From JAUXJB01 sp965226855 (GTDB lineage Bacteria > Myxococcota_A > UBA9160 > SZUA-336), in assembly GCA_965226855.1 (NCBI GenBank), contig CBDDEE010000029.1, forward strand, positions 186,001 to 250,000: a DNA stretch of 64,000 nucleotides, in the 5' to 3' direction. How positions within the stretch are numbered: the first letter of the stretch is position 1; every line of letters begins with the position of its first letter. Below are positions 52,157 to 60,145 of the stretch, piece by piece. The notes beneath the pieces are model-generated. The model did not search any database, was not told the DNA's origin, and worked only from the letters and a program-made list of their open reading frames with translations. Made by a program: the position numbers and the translations under genes.

Positions 52157-53205
52157 GACTAGTTGTGATTCCCAAGGAGGTTGTTCATCCAGGGCTCCTC
52201 TGAGAAAAGGGTTTGTACCACCAACCCCCAGCCTCAGAGGAAAGCACCTGAATGAAGCTCCATCCTAACGCGAGGACGACGCCCTCCGGTCGTTGGCTGC
52301 TCGTGCAGCGCGTCCGCGAACAGCATTGGACGGTCTCGGAAGCCGCAGAGGCGGCAGGTGTCAGTTTACGGACGGCCTACAAGTGGCTGGCCCGGTATCG
52401 CGACGAAGGCCGACCGGGCCTGGCGGACCGGCGCTCGAGGCCCCGGAGGATCCCGCGGCGCACGCCCGCCCGCGTCGTCCGACGTGTCGAGCGGCTACGT
52501 CGTCGCCGCTGGACGGCCTCTGAGATCGCCTCCCGGACCTCCATCCCGCTCTCGACCGTCTCTCTGATCCTCCGACGTCTGGGACTCCACAAGCTCTCGC
52601 GCCTGGAACCCGAGGAGCCGGTGCGGCGCTACGAGCGAGCGTCCCCCGGCGAGCTCCTCCACCTGGACACCAAGAAACTGGCTCGGATCCGCGGGGTTGG
52701 GCATCGCATCCACGGCGATCGCTCCAAGCGGGTCTACGGCATCGGCTGGGAGTTCGCCCACGTCTGCATCGATGACCATACGCGGCTGGCCTACGTCGAA
52801 GTGCTTTCCGACGAACGGGCCAACACCGCTACGGCCTTCCTGCGTCGGGCCCTGGCCTGGTACCGGGCACGCGGCATCGGGGTCCAGCGGGTCATGACCG
52901 ACAACGCGCCCTGCTACAGGTCCAAGCGCTTCGCGGCTCTCTGTTGCGAGCGCGAGATCAATCAAATCTTCACCAAGCCCTACACACCCAAGACCAACGG
53001 CAAGGCCGAGCGCTTCATCCAGACCCTGACCCAGAGGTGGGCGTACAAACGTCCCTATAGGACCTCAGCTCTCAGAACCTCTGCACTCCGGCCTTGGCTT
53101 AAGCACTACAATCACAAGAGACCCCACAGAGCCCTCGGAATGAAACCCCCGATCAGCCGGCTCAGAGAAGCCCGTGAACAACGTGCTTAGGAACCACAAC
53201 TAGTC
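52157..53205 (+). mobile_element. Intact IS481-family insertion sequence
   Basis: About 1049 bp. Terminal inverted repeats gactagttgtgattcccaag and, as complement of the right end, gactagttgtggttcctaag (18 of 20 identical). No flanking duplication recognised. The right end supplies the stop codon of the DUF2231 gene at 53200. Its 3' end occurs again at 39037-39108. Confidence 0.9.
52252..53190 (+). CDS. IS481-family transposase
   Basis: 312 residues, complete: HTH (WTVSEAAEAAGVSLRTAYKW), then the rve DDE domain with Asp in LLHLDTKKLARI, Asp in VMTDNAPCYRS and Glu in NGKAERFIQTL; C-terminal WLKHYNHKRPHRALGMKPPI. No disruption, probably active. Confidence 0.95.
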   Translation: MKLHPNARTTPSGRWLLVQRVREQHWTVSEAAEAAGVSLRTAYKWLARYRDEGRPGLADRRSRPRRIPRRTPARVVRRVERLRRRRWTASEIASRTSIPLSTVSLILRRLGLHKLSRLEPEEPVRRYERASPGELLHLDTKKLARIRGVGHRIHGDRSKRVYGIGWEFAHVCIDDHTRLAYVEVLSDERANTATAFLRRALAWYRARGIGVQRVMTDNAPCYRSKRFAALCCEREINQIFTKPYTPKTNGKAERFIQTLTQRWAYKRPYRTSALRTSALRPWLKHYNHKRPHRALGMKPPISRLREAREQRA

Positions 53206-54276
53206 CTGATCTGCCATCGAGGTGACGCGAAGCGCGAGCAGCGTGAGCTCGCCAGCTCCGCGCAGGGTCAGCACCGGACGCAGAGCTCCCGACAGGCTGC
53301 CGTGTGCGTGCACCAGGCTCCGATCGAACAGGTACCCCTTCCAGTGGCCGCCGATTGCAGAGAGCGCGAGTTGGATGCTGCCTTCCTGTAGCGCGGGCGT
53401 GCCTTGGTCGAGCAGCTCGCGGGCGCCCTGGCGGGATCGCACCAGCGCGAGGTCTCCAGTGGACTCGCGTTCGAGAGTCAGGCTGTCCTCCTGCTCGAGC
53501 GCAAACACACCGAGTCCCACCGTGCCATCGAAGCCGGCGACATCGAGGTCGCCTTCAACTCGAACATCCCCAAAACGCTCGGGGAGAAGCAGGCTCCCCT
53601 CCCCGGTGGCCCGGAGCCGTAGGCCCGGACCACCCGGCAGCACCTGCACCTCGAGGGCGCTAGCGCCCGAGAGCTCGAGAACGCGCCCCAGCGCGGTGAC
53701 ATCACCCGGGATGGGAGTCCATGTCCAGGAGCCGTCTGCTACGCGCACGAGGTCGGATGGCGGGCTCGGACGAGGTGCCGCCGCGAGCTTGGCCCCTTCC
53801 GGCTCGGGATTTTGCTTGGGGACGTGTGTCACGCCCACTGCGTGCTGAAAGACCAGCGCGCCTCCGAGATCGGCGGTGCGCAGGATGAGGGGCTGTACGC
53901 CGAGGCCGGCCGCAACACCCAGCCAGGCCAGCGGGCGACCGCCCCATCCAAAGATGGCGCCGGTACGCAAGAGCGCGACCGCCCCGAGGCCGAGGAGCGC
54001 CCACCAGGCGAAGTCGCTGTGCAGACCAACCGCGCGCTCCGCCGCTGGAGCGAGCATCCCGAGACTCTCCTCGGCCGCCTCGCCGGCCAGGTAGGCCGCG
54101 AGTCCCCCGCCCGCCGCGAGCCACCAGAGTACGACGGCCGAGCTTCGCCAGTCTCCCTGGCGCGCGAGTGACACGAGGTCGAAGACGAGCGCTACACCCG
54201 CCAGGGCGATGGGGAAGTGGACGAGCGCGGGGTGCAGATTCGGAAGCGCTGTCCCATCGAGAAGTGTTTCGAACAC
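53200..54276 (-). CDS. DUF2231 membrane protein with C-terminal beta-sandwich domain
   Basis: 358 residues. Residues 1-150: DUF2231 with LHPALVHFPIALAGVALVFD (His-containing first helix) and three more membrane helices (SSAVVLWWLAAGGGLAAYLA, FAWWALLGLGAVALLRTGAI, PLAWLGVAAGLGVQPLIL). Residues 185-355: a soluble LamG/lectin-like sandwich (SWTWTPIPGDVTALGRVLEL, VEGDLDVAGFDGTVGLGVFA), probably periplasmic. The stop comes from the IS481 end, so one to a few residues may differ from the ancestor. It follows a CusF-like fragment in the same direction, which suggests a metal-handling operon. A piece of a paralogue is at 56601-56697. Confidence 0.8.
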   Translation of the reverse strand: MFETLLDGTALPNLHPALVHFPIALAGVALVFDLVSLARQGDWRSSAVVLWWLAAGGGLAAYLAGEAAEESLGMLAPAAERAVGLHSDFAWWALLGLGAVALLRTGAIFGWGGRPLAWLGVAAGLGVQPLILRTADLGGALVFQHAVGVTHVPKQNPEPEGAKLAAAPRPSPPSDLVRVADGSWTWTPIPGDVTALGRVLELSGASALEVQVLPGGPGLRLRATGEGSLLLPERFGDVRVEGDLDVAGFDGTVGLGVFALEQEDSLTLERESTGDLALVRSRQGARELLDQGTPALQEGSIQLALSAIGGHWKGYLFDRSLVHAHGSLSGALRPVLTLRGAGELTLLALRVTSMADQD

Positions 54277-54312
54277 GCGTTCGTGCCTCCTCGGCCATCG
54301 GCCTGGGTTCAG

Positions 54313-54480
54313 CTATAGACCGACGGGGCGAATCTCCGTCACGGTGTAGATACCGCGCTCCTCCTTCACGCGAAAGTCGACCTTGACTCCGCGGTCGATT
54401 CCATCGAGCTCGCCGCCGGGCGCGACGTCGAATGTCATGGTCATGCCCTTCATGAAGCCCGGGATGTCATCGTGCCGACA
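54313..54480 (-). pseudogene. CusF-like copper-binding domain, 5'-truncated
   Basis: HDDIPGFMKGMTMTFDVAPG, then VDFRVKEERGIYTVTEIRPV and stop. This is the second half of the CusF/PF11604 domain with two Met ligands (FMKGMTM), as at the end of copper-export periplasmic proteins and SCO-type fusions. Upstream of about 54480 the frame is unrelated. 37 bases upstream of the DUF2231 start on the same strand. Confidence 0.7.
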
Positions 54481-55344
54481 GAGGGCAATTGCCCGTAGGG
54501 CGGAGCCCCAGCGGACGTGGTCAGTGATGGCGGGGGCTTGGAGCTGACGCCGGGGGTTGGCCATGCGGGGCCCCCCCCAGGCACACCTCCCGCAAGTGGT
54601 GATATGCGGTTCTTGCCCCTGGGTCCATTGGCACCTGCCGAAGCGCAATCAACGCATCAAGGCAGGGCGTTTCGTACTCGAGTGGGGATGAGGCGCTCAC
54701 ACGAGCTGGCACACTGTCATAGGACGGGCCCCTCCTCCGAGTCGTGGGAGTGGGTGGATGTCTCGAGTGAGAGTGCCAGAGTCGGTCTCCGTCCCGATGC
54801 TCCAACGCTTCGTGGAGCACCGACCACTCATCGTGTCCCACAGCCAGTTTCCGCAAGCGTCCGTCGGCCTCTCCGTCTTGCTCCAATCTATCGAGCATCT
54901 CGCCGGCTCTCTCGGTCCCGTAACGGGATAACGGGACGATTGGCCCGTCATCCGCAACGTGACCACGGGGCCACAGACTACGCTCCCGAAGCCAAGCGGC
55001 GAGCGGCTGGCGTTCGAGCGGGTGATGCCCCGATCCATCCTGCTAGTAGTCGGTAGTCTCGTCACCGAGGTAGAGGGCCTTGGTGTCCCGGCTTTTGCAA
55101 TGGCCTCTCGGGTGGGCGGATCGGTGAGATCCAGGACACGCAGGGTACCGTCGTTCATCCGCGCGACCGATTCGATGCGAAGAAAGCTCTCGCCGTGCTG
55201 TGGCGGCGAACTCGGCCAGGCTATCGATGTCCTGGCCTCACATCGCGGGCCGCAACGACGAGTGAACGCTCGGTTGAGGATTCGTAAGTTTGAGACTCCG
55301 GGTGGCCGAGCCGCCTCAATTACGGCGAAGGCAGCAGGGGAGGT
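54481..55344. other. Degenerate region with scraps of coding sequence
   Basis: Minus-strand pieces such as MNDGTLRVLDLTDPPTREAI (about 55100-55158) and EMLDRLEQDGEADGRLRKLA (about 54840-54905) look protein-derived but lie in different frames with stops between. Families are not recognised. Confidence 0.3.
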
Positions 55345-55432
55345 TGGGTGGTACAGTCCGGGCGCGCGAATCGGGCCAGACGGCCGCCTGAAGTGGCGCT
55401 AGCTGGCGTTGAGCGGCGTTGAGTGGCGCGGA
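55345..55432 (+). repeat. Dispersed repeat family C, copy 5 (partial)
   Basis: acagtccgggcgcgcgaatc, then ggcgttgagcggcgttgagt and ggcgcgg, in ten-base steps. Confidence 0.7.
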
Positions 55433-55582
55433 ACCCTAAGTGGGAGTAATCGTGACGGACCGACTACGTTCTTACGGTGCCGCGATGAAAGACATTGGGG
55501 TCGAGGATCTTCAGCTTTGCGGTCAGTGGCGTAACAATCGAGCCGAAAACTCACACCAACCGTTCCGCCGACGAGAAGGAGC

Positions 55583-55801
55583 GATGGCCAGGAGGATCTT
55601 CTCGTAGGTCGATTGAACATCCTTCTTGCGCGTCTCCCACTCAGTTCGTACCGAGGCGACACCCTCGTCGGCGCACGCAAGGGCCTGTTCCAGCTCGTTC
55701 GCAATGCGCTGGAGGTCGCGGTCGAGCGCTTCGGAGACGCCGTTCAAGCGCTGAAGGATCTCTTTTCCGGGAAGATCCTTGAGGGCCTTGGCTGAGAGGA
55801 A
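55583..55801 (-). pseudogene. Coiled-coil segment of a larger (ATPase-type) protein
   Basis: ALKDLPGKEILQRLNGVSEA, LDRDLQRIANELEQALACAD and EWETRKKDVQSTYEKILLAI form a continuous amphipathic helix, as in the coiled-coil arms of large AAA/SMC-like proteins. Both ends are cut (repeat C side and IS3 end at 55852). Confidence 0.5.
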
Positions 55802-55851
55802 CGCACAGTGCACAGTCCGGGGTGTTGTCCGGCTGGCCACACCACTGGAGT

Positions 55852-56095
55852 TGACCCGGTTTCGTCGACACCCTCAGACTTGTGGAGGAGGAAACGATGC
55901 CGAGGAGCCGACCACCGTATTCGCCGGAGTACCGGCAGCAGATGGTCGACCTGGTGCGTGGGGGGCGGACGCCCGAGTCGCTATCGCGGGAGTTCGAGCC
56001 GACGGCGCAGTCGATCTGGAACTGGGTTCGGCAGGCCGAGCGGGATGAAGGCACCCGCACAGACGGTGGTCTGGAGTCAGTGCCCAAACGGCCGC
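55852..56095 (+). pseudogene. IS3 terminus and orfA N-terminal half
   Basis: Inverted-repeat end ttgacccggtttcgtcgaca, GGAGGAGG, then ATG 55897: PRSRPPYSPEYRQQMVDLVR and SIWNWVRQAERDEGTRTDGG. The coiled coil and all of orfB are missing. Same IS type as 3985-5667. Confidence 0.8.
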
Positions 56096-56387
56096 TCTCG
56101 GGGTCCCATGCGCGAGAGTTCTGGCCGGCGGGAAGCTGGTGCTCTCCGCCATCACCTCGATCCTCTTGCATCCCAGAAATGCGCCGGGCCTCGAAGCTCC
56201 CCACCACCGTTGAGCAGCATCTGACAGGAAGCGCAGGGTTGTCCGACTGTCGTCAACACCAGCTCGCTGCCTCCGGACGAGACGCTGCGGGGCTTGAGAT
56301 CGGGCCGCGAATTGGCACTACGCGGCAGTCTGGTGGTGCTATGTGGCACTTGGGATATCCTTTCTTGCGAATCCGAGGAGGCATGCA

Positions 56388-56582
56388 TTGAAGATCAAAG
56401 TGGATTACAACCTCTGCGAAGCCAACGCGATCTGTATGCACCAAGCGCCCGAGGTGTTCCGCGTCGACGAACAGGACAACCTGGACATCCTCCAGGAGAG
56501 TCCGGGACCGGAGCTTCGCGAGAAGGTCGAGAACGCAGTGCGGCTCTGCCCCCGCCAGGCGCTCGCGATCGACGACTCCTGA
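56388..56582 (+). CDS. Small 3Fe-4S-type ferredoxin
   Basis: 64 residues from TTG 56388, preceded by GAGGAGG. KIKVDYNLCEANAICMHQAP has C-x5-C with Ala where three-cluster ferredoxins have Gly/Cys, and RLCPRQALAIDD gives the last CP. This is the P450-partner type (FdxE/ThcC-like) single-cluster ferredoxin. Such proteins usually lie beside a P450 or ferredoxin reductase; none is visible here, so its partner may have been deleted. Confidence 0.85.
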   Translation: MKIKVDYNLCEANAICMHQAPEVFRVDEQDNLDILQESPGPELREKVENAVRLCPRQALAIDDS

Positions 56583-56600
56583 TCCGCTAGCACGTCGCGC

Positions 56601-56697
56601 GCAGGGGACGGCTTGATTCTCGAACGCGAGACCACGGGAAATCTGGCGCTGGTGCGATCCCGACGAGGCACGAGGGAACTGCTCGACCAAGGCTAGC
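56601..56697 (+). pseudogene. Fragment of a DUF2231-protein paralogue
   Basis: gattctcgaacgcgagacca to gaactgctcgaccaagg: 30 codons (LERETTGNLALVRSRRGTRE) matching residues 275-305 of the protein at 53200-54276, plus strand here. Confidence 0.7.
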
Positions 56698-57001
56698 AAG
56701 GCCCAGGCACATCCGCCGCGTGCGTGGCGTGTCCGGGGATTGCGTCGGGGATCACCGATGAACGGGAGCGGCGAAGCGGACCGGGCCGGAGCCACGGCGG
56801 GCGGAGCCGGACTTCCTCGACCTCTACTACGACCCGCGACCGCGCTGCTCCCCTCTGCGGCATCTGCTGCCTGAGTCCCCCCCAGACTTTGAGCTAGGCC
56901 TCCGCATCCCCGGCACGAGCGCCGTCAATCGACCAGGCGCCTGGGCCACGCGCCGCAGGTACAGAAAGAAGATTGGTCGTCTCGGATCACTCGACGGTGC
57001 T
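56698..57001. other. Stretch without a supported gene
   Basis: One plus-strand frame (about 56800-56930) reads PDFLDLYYDPRPRCSPLRHL and is weakly protein-like; nothing else stands out. Confidence 0.3.
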
Positions 57002-57240
57002 TCACCGGAAAGCGCAGATGCGCGATGCAAGCTTCGAAGTCGTCCAGGAAGCAGCGCACAGCCGTGGGCAACGTCTTCTCGTAGCGTTGGACCAAGTCAC
57101 ATCGCGCAGGATGCGAGCGACCTCCTGCGAGGGGCCCTCGTAGCAGACCTTGGCATGGGCTCGAAACTCCGGCCAGTCGGGCTCCGAGATCTTGGAGGCG
57201 AGATTGCGCATCCGATGGGCTAGACAGCGTTGGCGCTCGG
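57002..57240 (-). pseudogene. IS256-family transposase, internal fragment, frameshifted
   Basis: ERQRCLAHRMRNLASKISEP, DWPEFRAHAKVCYEGPSQEV, then in another frame YEKTLPTAVRCFLDDFEACI and AHLRFPVKHRRVIR: the region between the second Asp and the catalytic Glu of an IS256 transposase of a subgroup different from 60200-61483. Confidence 0.8.
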
Positions 57241-57242
57241 CG

Positions 57243-57358
57243 CTGGGAAAGCACTCTTCGGCATCTGCGTCGAGGCGGGCAAGCAGGTGCTCGGCGCGAT
57301 GGTGGAACACGACCGCACGGCGCTGTGTGGTCTGCCCTGGAAGTCGGCCGGAAAACTT
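57243..57358 (+). pseudogene. IS256-family transposase, N-terminal fragment
   Basis: ALFGICVEAGKQVLGAMVEH, then DRTALCGLPWKSAG: nearly the same as residues 50-90 of the transposase at 60200-61483. Joined back to back with the preceding minus-strand fragment. Confidence 0.85.
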
Positions 57359-57372
57359 TGAGACAAAGGTCC

Positions 57373-57512
57373 GACGAGGGCGGATTTTCCGTACAGTTTC
57401 CAGGGGGTTTCTCGAGTACGGTGCAACGCGAGAGGTGCGCGACGTGCAGAACGAGCCGCATTTCCGGTCCCGGTCTCGGCGCTCGATTTCCTGGGGGAGC
57501 GTTTGCGTCGAC
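57373..57512 (+). repeat. Dispersed repeat family A, copy 4 (partial)
   Basis: gacgagggcggattttccgt to gggggagcgtttgcgtcga; diverged from copies 1-3. Confidence 0.7.
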
Positions 57513-57552
57513 CCAGCGGGTCGTGATCCTGATCTAGCCGCCTTGCAGGGAA

Positions 57553-57825
57553 TCAGCTCAGACGCTCGCGTACAGCCGGGGGAAGCCAGTGCTGCTCGAG
57601 CCAGTCCGTGCGGTGGGCCTTGAGTGCCGCCGCCAGGACATCGATCCGCACGTTGACGGGATCGGTCGCCGAAAGCACGACCCACACCTCGCCGCGCACG
57701 CGGCAGGCCGCACTGGCCACACCGAACTCGAGCCGCGTGCCGCGCGTCGGTTCGAGCGTGCGGACCTCGAGCTCGGTCACCTGCGCAAGCTCGACCAGGG
57801 CCTGCAGAAGCTCGAGATGGGTCAC
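57553..57825 (-). CDS. Small hypothetical protein
   Basis: 90 residues from GTG 57825: THLELLQALVELAQVTELEV, RTLEPTRGTRLEFGVASAAC, VRGEVWVVLSATDPVNVRID and a Leu/Glu-rich end. Compact alpha/beta pattern of good coding quality; family not recognised. The frame stays open further upstream into repeat C. Confidence 0.5.
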   Translation of the reverse strand: MTHLELLQALVELAQVTELEVRTLEPTRGTRLEFGVASAACRVRGEVWVVLSATDPVNVRIDVLAAALKAHRTDWLEQHWLPPAVRERLS

Positions 57826-57898
57826 GCGGGGAGACTGTAGCAAGCAGCGACCGGACTGGCTCCAGTCCAAATCCTGAGAGTGCGTGAAGGGAGGGGGG

Positions 57899-58068
57899 GT
57901 TGTTGCCCCGCCACAACATCTAGTAGGCGCCATCCCACGCCGTCCCGCGCCACTCAACGCCGCTCAACGACACCTAACGCCACTTTCGGGTCGCATCTGG
58001 CCCGATTCGCGCGCCCGGACTGTGCCACCGAACCTGTCCGAATCGTGCCAAGTAACCCGTCCTCTCAG
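57899..58068 (-). repeat. Dispersed repeat family C, copy 2 (most complete, inverted)
   Basis: Complement of 12403-12560: acaacatctagtaggcgcca, decamers ctcaacgccg / ctcaacgaca, gtgccaccgaacctgtccga, then cctctcag. The G/C hairpin side is at 57893-57915 in shortened form. Confidence 0.8.
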
Positions 58069-58069
58069 A

Positions 58070-58387
58070 ATTCTGGTCGCGCTCACCGTGGCGCTCCTCG
58101 CGCCGATCGCAGCGTTCGTCTCGGAGCGGTTCATCGAGGCCACGCACCGGCGCCGGGCCTTCCAGCGCATTATGCGCGAGCCCCTGATCCATGTGGACGC
58201 CGTGCTCGAACGCCTCGAGATCTCAGGCCGCGAGACGCCGCTGCTGAGGCGCTGCCGGATCACGTCGCTCGCGGTGGGCCGGATGGAGGTGCAGTCGCTG
58301 GACAGCACGCCCCCGGTAGTAATGTCGTTCACGGGGCGCGAGTTCGAGGGGCTGCACCCCGTCGTCGCCCGAGAGCCCCGCGATTAA
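58070..58387 (+). CDS. Membrane-anchored hypothetical protein, 5'-truncated
   Basis: ILVALTVALLAPIAAFVSER (membrane helix), AFQRIMREPLIHVDAVLERL, then TSLAVGRMEVQSLDSTPPVV and stop. Directly fused to repeat C at 58068, so the native start is lost. Family not recognised. Confidence 0.45.
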   Translation: MLVALTVALLAPIAAFVSERFIEATHRRRAFQRIMREPLIHVDAVLERLEISGRETPLLRRCRITSLAVGRMEVQSLDSTPPVVMSFTGREFEGLHPVVAREPRD

Positions 58388-58435
58388 GCGGCCCCCCTGG
58401 GGATCAGCTAATCTCCTGCCGCTGCTCGTCGGGGG

Positions 58436-58702
58436 CTACCTGCTGGGCTGCACAGGGTCCGCTCCACGCTCGCCCATTGTACACCCAGGGAAGTTCGACA
58501 CGCCGTCGCTAGAGAGCAGACGGTCTGTCGGCAGGAGGGGTCCTCGCGGGCGCGGCGGATCGTCTCGCGCGGCGCGCGCGAGCGACTGCAGCGCGCCGGC
58601 ACACCGCTGCAGTTCTTGCGGCGTCATTCTCACGGCCCCCTCCCGGAGGTCGAGGATCAGCCTCGAGATGAGCGCGTGGGTCATTTCCACGTTCAGCCGC
58701 AT
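58436..58702 (-). CDS. Short hypothetical frame
   Basis: MRLNVEMTHALISRLILDLR and VRMTPQELQRCAGALQSLAR are helical and plausible; the rest (after RPRGPLLPTD) is not. Possibly the first 55 codons of a truncated gene. Confidence 0.3.
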   Translation of the reverse strand: MRLNVEMTHALISRLILDLREGAVRMTPQELQRCAGALQSLARAARDDPPRPRGPLLPTDRLLSSDGVSNFPGCTMGERGADPVQPSR

Positions 58703-58850
58703 AGCCTGGGAGAGGCCCTCGCCCTTCCCACCAAGCCGCGGGGCAATTGCATCGGCCGCGCCGCGGGACTCTCGTGTCAGCGCTACCGCTCCATCGATGA
58801 CCTAGAGTCGGAGCGTGCCGAGTGGCACGCCAAGGCGCGCTCCGCAGGGT

Positions 58851-58926
58851 TAACGTCTGGGAGGACGCTGAAAATGTCACGAATCGGACGGTAAAAGCGC
58901 CGCCAAAAACGGGACAAAACGCGGGC
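58851..58926 (-). repeat. Repeat family B, IS21-terminus-like end
   Basis: tctgggaggacgctgaaaat, gtcacgaatcggacggtaaa, then gccaaaaacgggacaaaacg. Complement of 59700-59766. Confidence 0.75.
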
Positions 58927-58946
58927 GTCTGGTTCGCCTGAGAAAC

Positions 58947-59117
58947 TCAATTGTTCATGAAGGTGGCACGCCGGAAGAGGAAGAGCTTTGGCCTTCCATT
59001 CTCGTCGTTCGTGAAATACTGGTACGGCTTGCGCTCGCGATGTTGCAATTCGATGGAAGTTATCAGTGCTACATCGGCGGCCGACATACGCGTCGTTTTC
59101 CGGATTGCGAGCCACCC
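58947..59117 (-). pseudogene. C-terminal protein fragment, unidentified
   Basis: WLAIRKTTRMSAADVALITS, IELQHRERKPYQYFTNDENG and RPKLFLFRRATFMNN then stop: good coding quality and lower GC than its surroundings. No start; repeat B adjoins both sides. Family not recognised. Confidence 0.4.
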
Positions 59118-59216
59118 CTCACCACTGCATGTAGGGGTTGATCTAGTGCCACGTAGTGCCACGTAGTGCCAAATGGGGCCGGCTCGTGCCCCGATTTTGG
59201 CCCGTTTTGGGGTGCG
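59118..59216 (+). repeat. Repeat family B, decamer array copy
   Basis: agtgccacgtagtgccacgt, agtgccaaatggggccggct, then ccgattttggcccgttttgg. It leads straight into the shared motif at 59212-59266. Confidence 0.75.
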
Positions 59217-59395
59217 TGTCTCTCGACGAGCCGATCCTCATGAGTCGGGTCGCATACCCGCTGGGGAAGAGCCGAAGCGACCCCGCCCCCATGACGGTTG
59301 TCTTGCTGGACGCGTGGTTCGGTCGCGTCGCGGGGCGGCCCAGCGCCGAGCAGAGCCTGCACCCGGCTGCCGTCACCGCGGGCATGCGCGCGTAG
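59212..59395 (+). other. Frame carrying the motif shared with 37209-37266
   Basis: VSLDEPILMSRVAYPLGKSR, then DPAPMTVVLLDAWFGRVAGR and stop. About 55 bases are shared, inverted, with 37209-37266; beyond that the two differ. Unclear if coding. Confidence 0.3.
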
Positions 59396-59577
59396 GAGAA
59401 ACGCCGATAAGTGGCGGGGAACGGGCGTCTCGCCCCCCAAGGCAAGGCGACCCTAGCCGGGATAACAGGAGGACTTCCACGCGCGCCACCGGCTCGACGC
59501 GGCGACTTCGGGACCTTCCGCGACCGGAAGCGTCCCCAGCGATCGGAAGCGTCCCCAGCGTCTCGGCCGCGACGTGG

Positions 59578-59766
59578 GCCCTGCCGCGAGGCGCGCAGGA
59601 GGGAAACGGGGCGGCGTCCCTACACCCACTGGATCTAGTGCTCGAGGCTTGTGCCACGTAGTGCCAATTGCGGCCGGCTAATGCCGCCTAGTACCGCGTT
59701 TTGTCCCGTTTTTGGCGGCGCTTTTAGCGTCCGATTCGTGACATTTTCAGCGTCCTCCCAGACCTA
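59578..59766 (+). repeat. Repeat family B, composite copy
   Basis: ctgccgcgaggcgcgcagga, cactggatctagtg, ttgtgccacgtagtgcc, ggctaatgccgcctagtacc, ttttgtcccgtttttggcgg and tcgtgacattttc ending cctcccaga. The most complete single copy of the ordered parts. Confidence 0.8.
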
Positions 59767-59835
59767 CGAGGCCGCAATCTGGATATGGTTGAGCACCGCG
59801 TGCTTAGGCGTCTGGCACAGGCTCTTCTCCGCTCT

Positions 59836-59890
59836 GGATGGTTTTTTCACCGTCCGATTAGCCCCACTTTCAGCGTCCTCCCAGACCTGG
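59836..59890 (+). repeat. Repeat family B, terminus-like end only
   Basis: ttcaccgtccgattagcccc, then actttcagcgtcctcccaga. Confidence 0.6.
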
Positions 59891-60145
59891 AGGGCCGGCT
59901 GGGGCAGGCAGTTGCGCGAATGGCTGAACGTCGCGGTCTTCAAGGACCCCATCACGGAGCTCGAGGTTCCCGTTGAAGATGTCTTCGTCTCGAACGTGGG
60001 AACGTGCTTCGGAAGCGTCCGGTTGTTCGAAGGCCGTTGGCAGAATAACGGGAGTATGTGCAGGACTCCGTCGAGACGCTGCTCAGAATCGCAGAACATC
60101 CTTGGGCGGTGCAAGCGTTGAGGCACGTCATGGCCTTGCTGCGGG

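Noticed and set aside
59518..59560. Short tandem ggaagcgtccccagcg (two units)
   Set aside because: Only two imperfect copies; no evidence of function.
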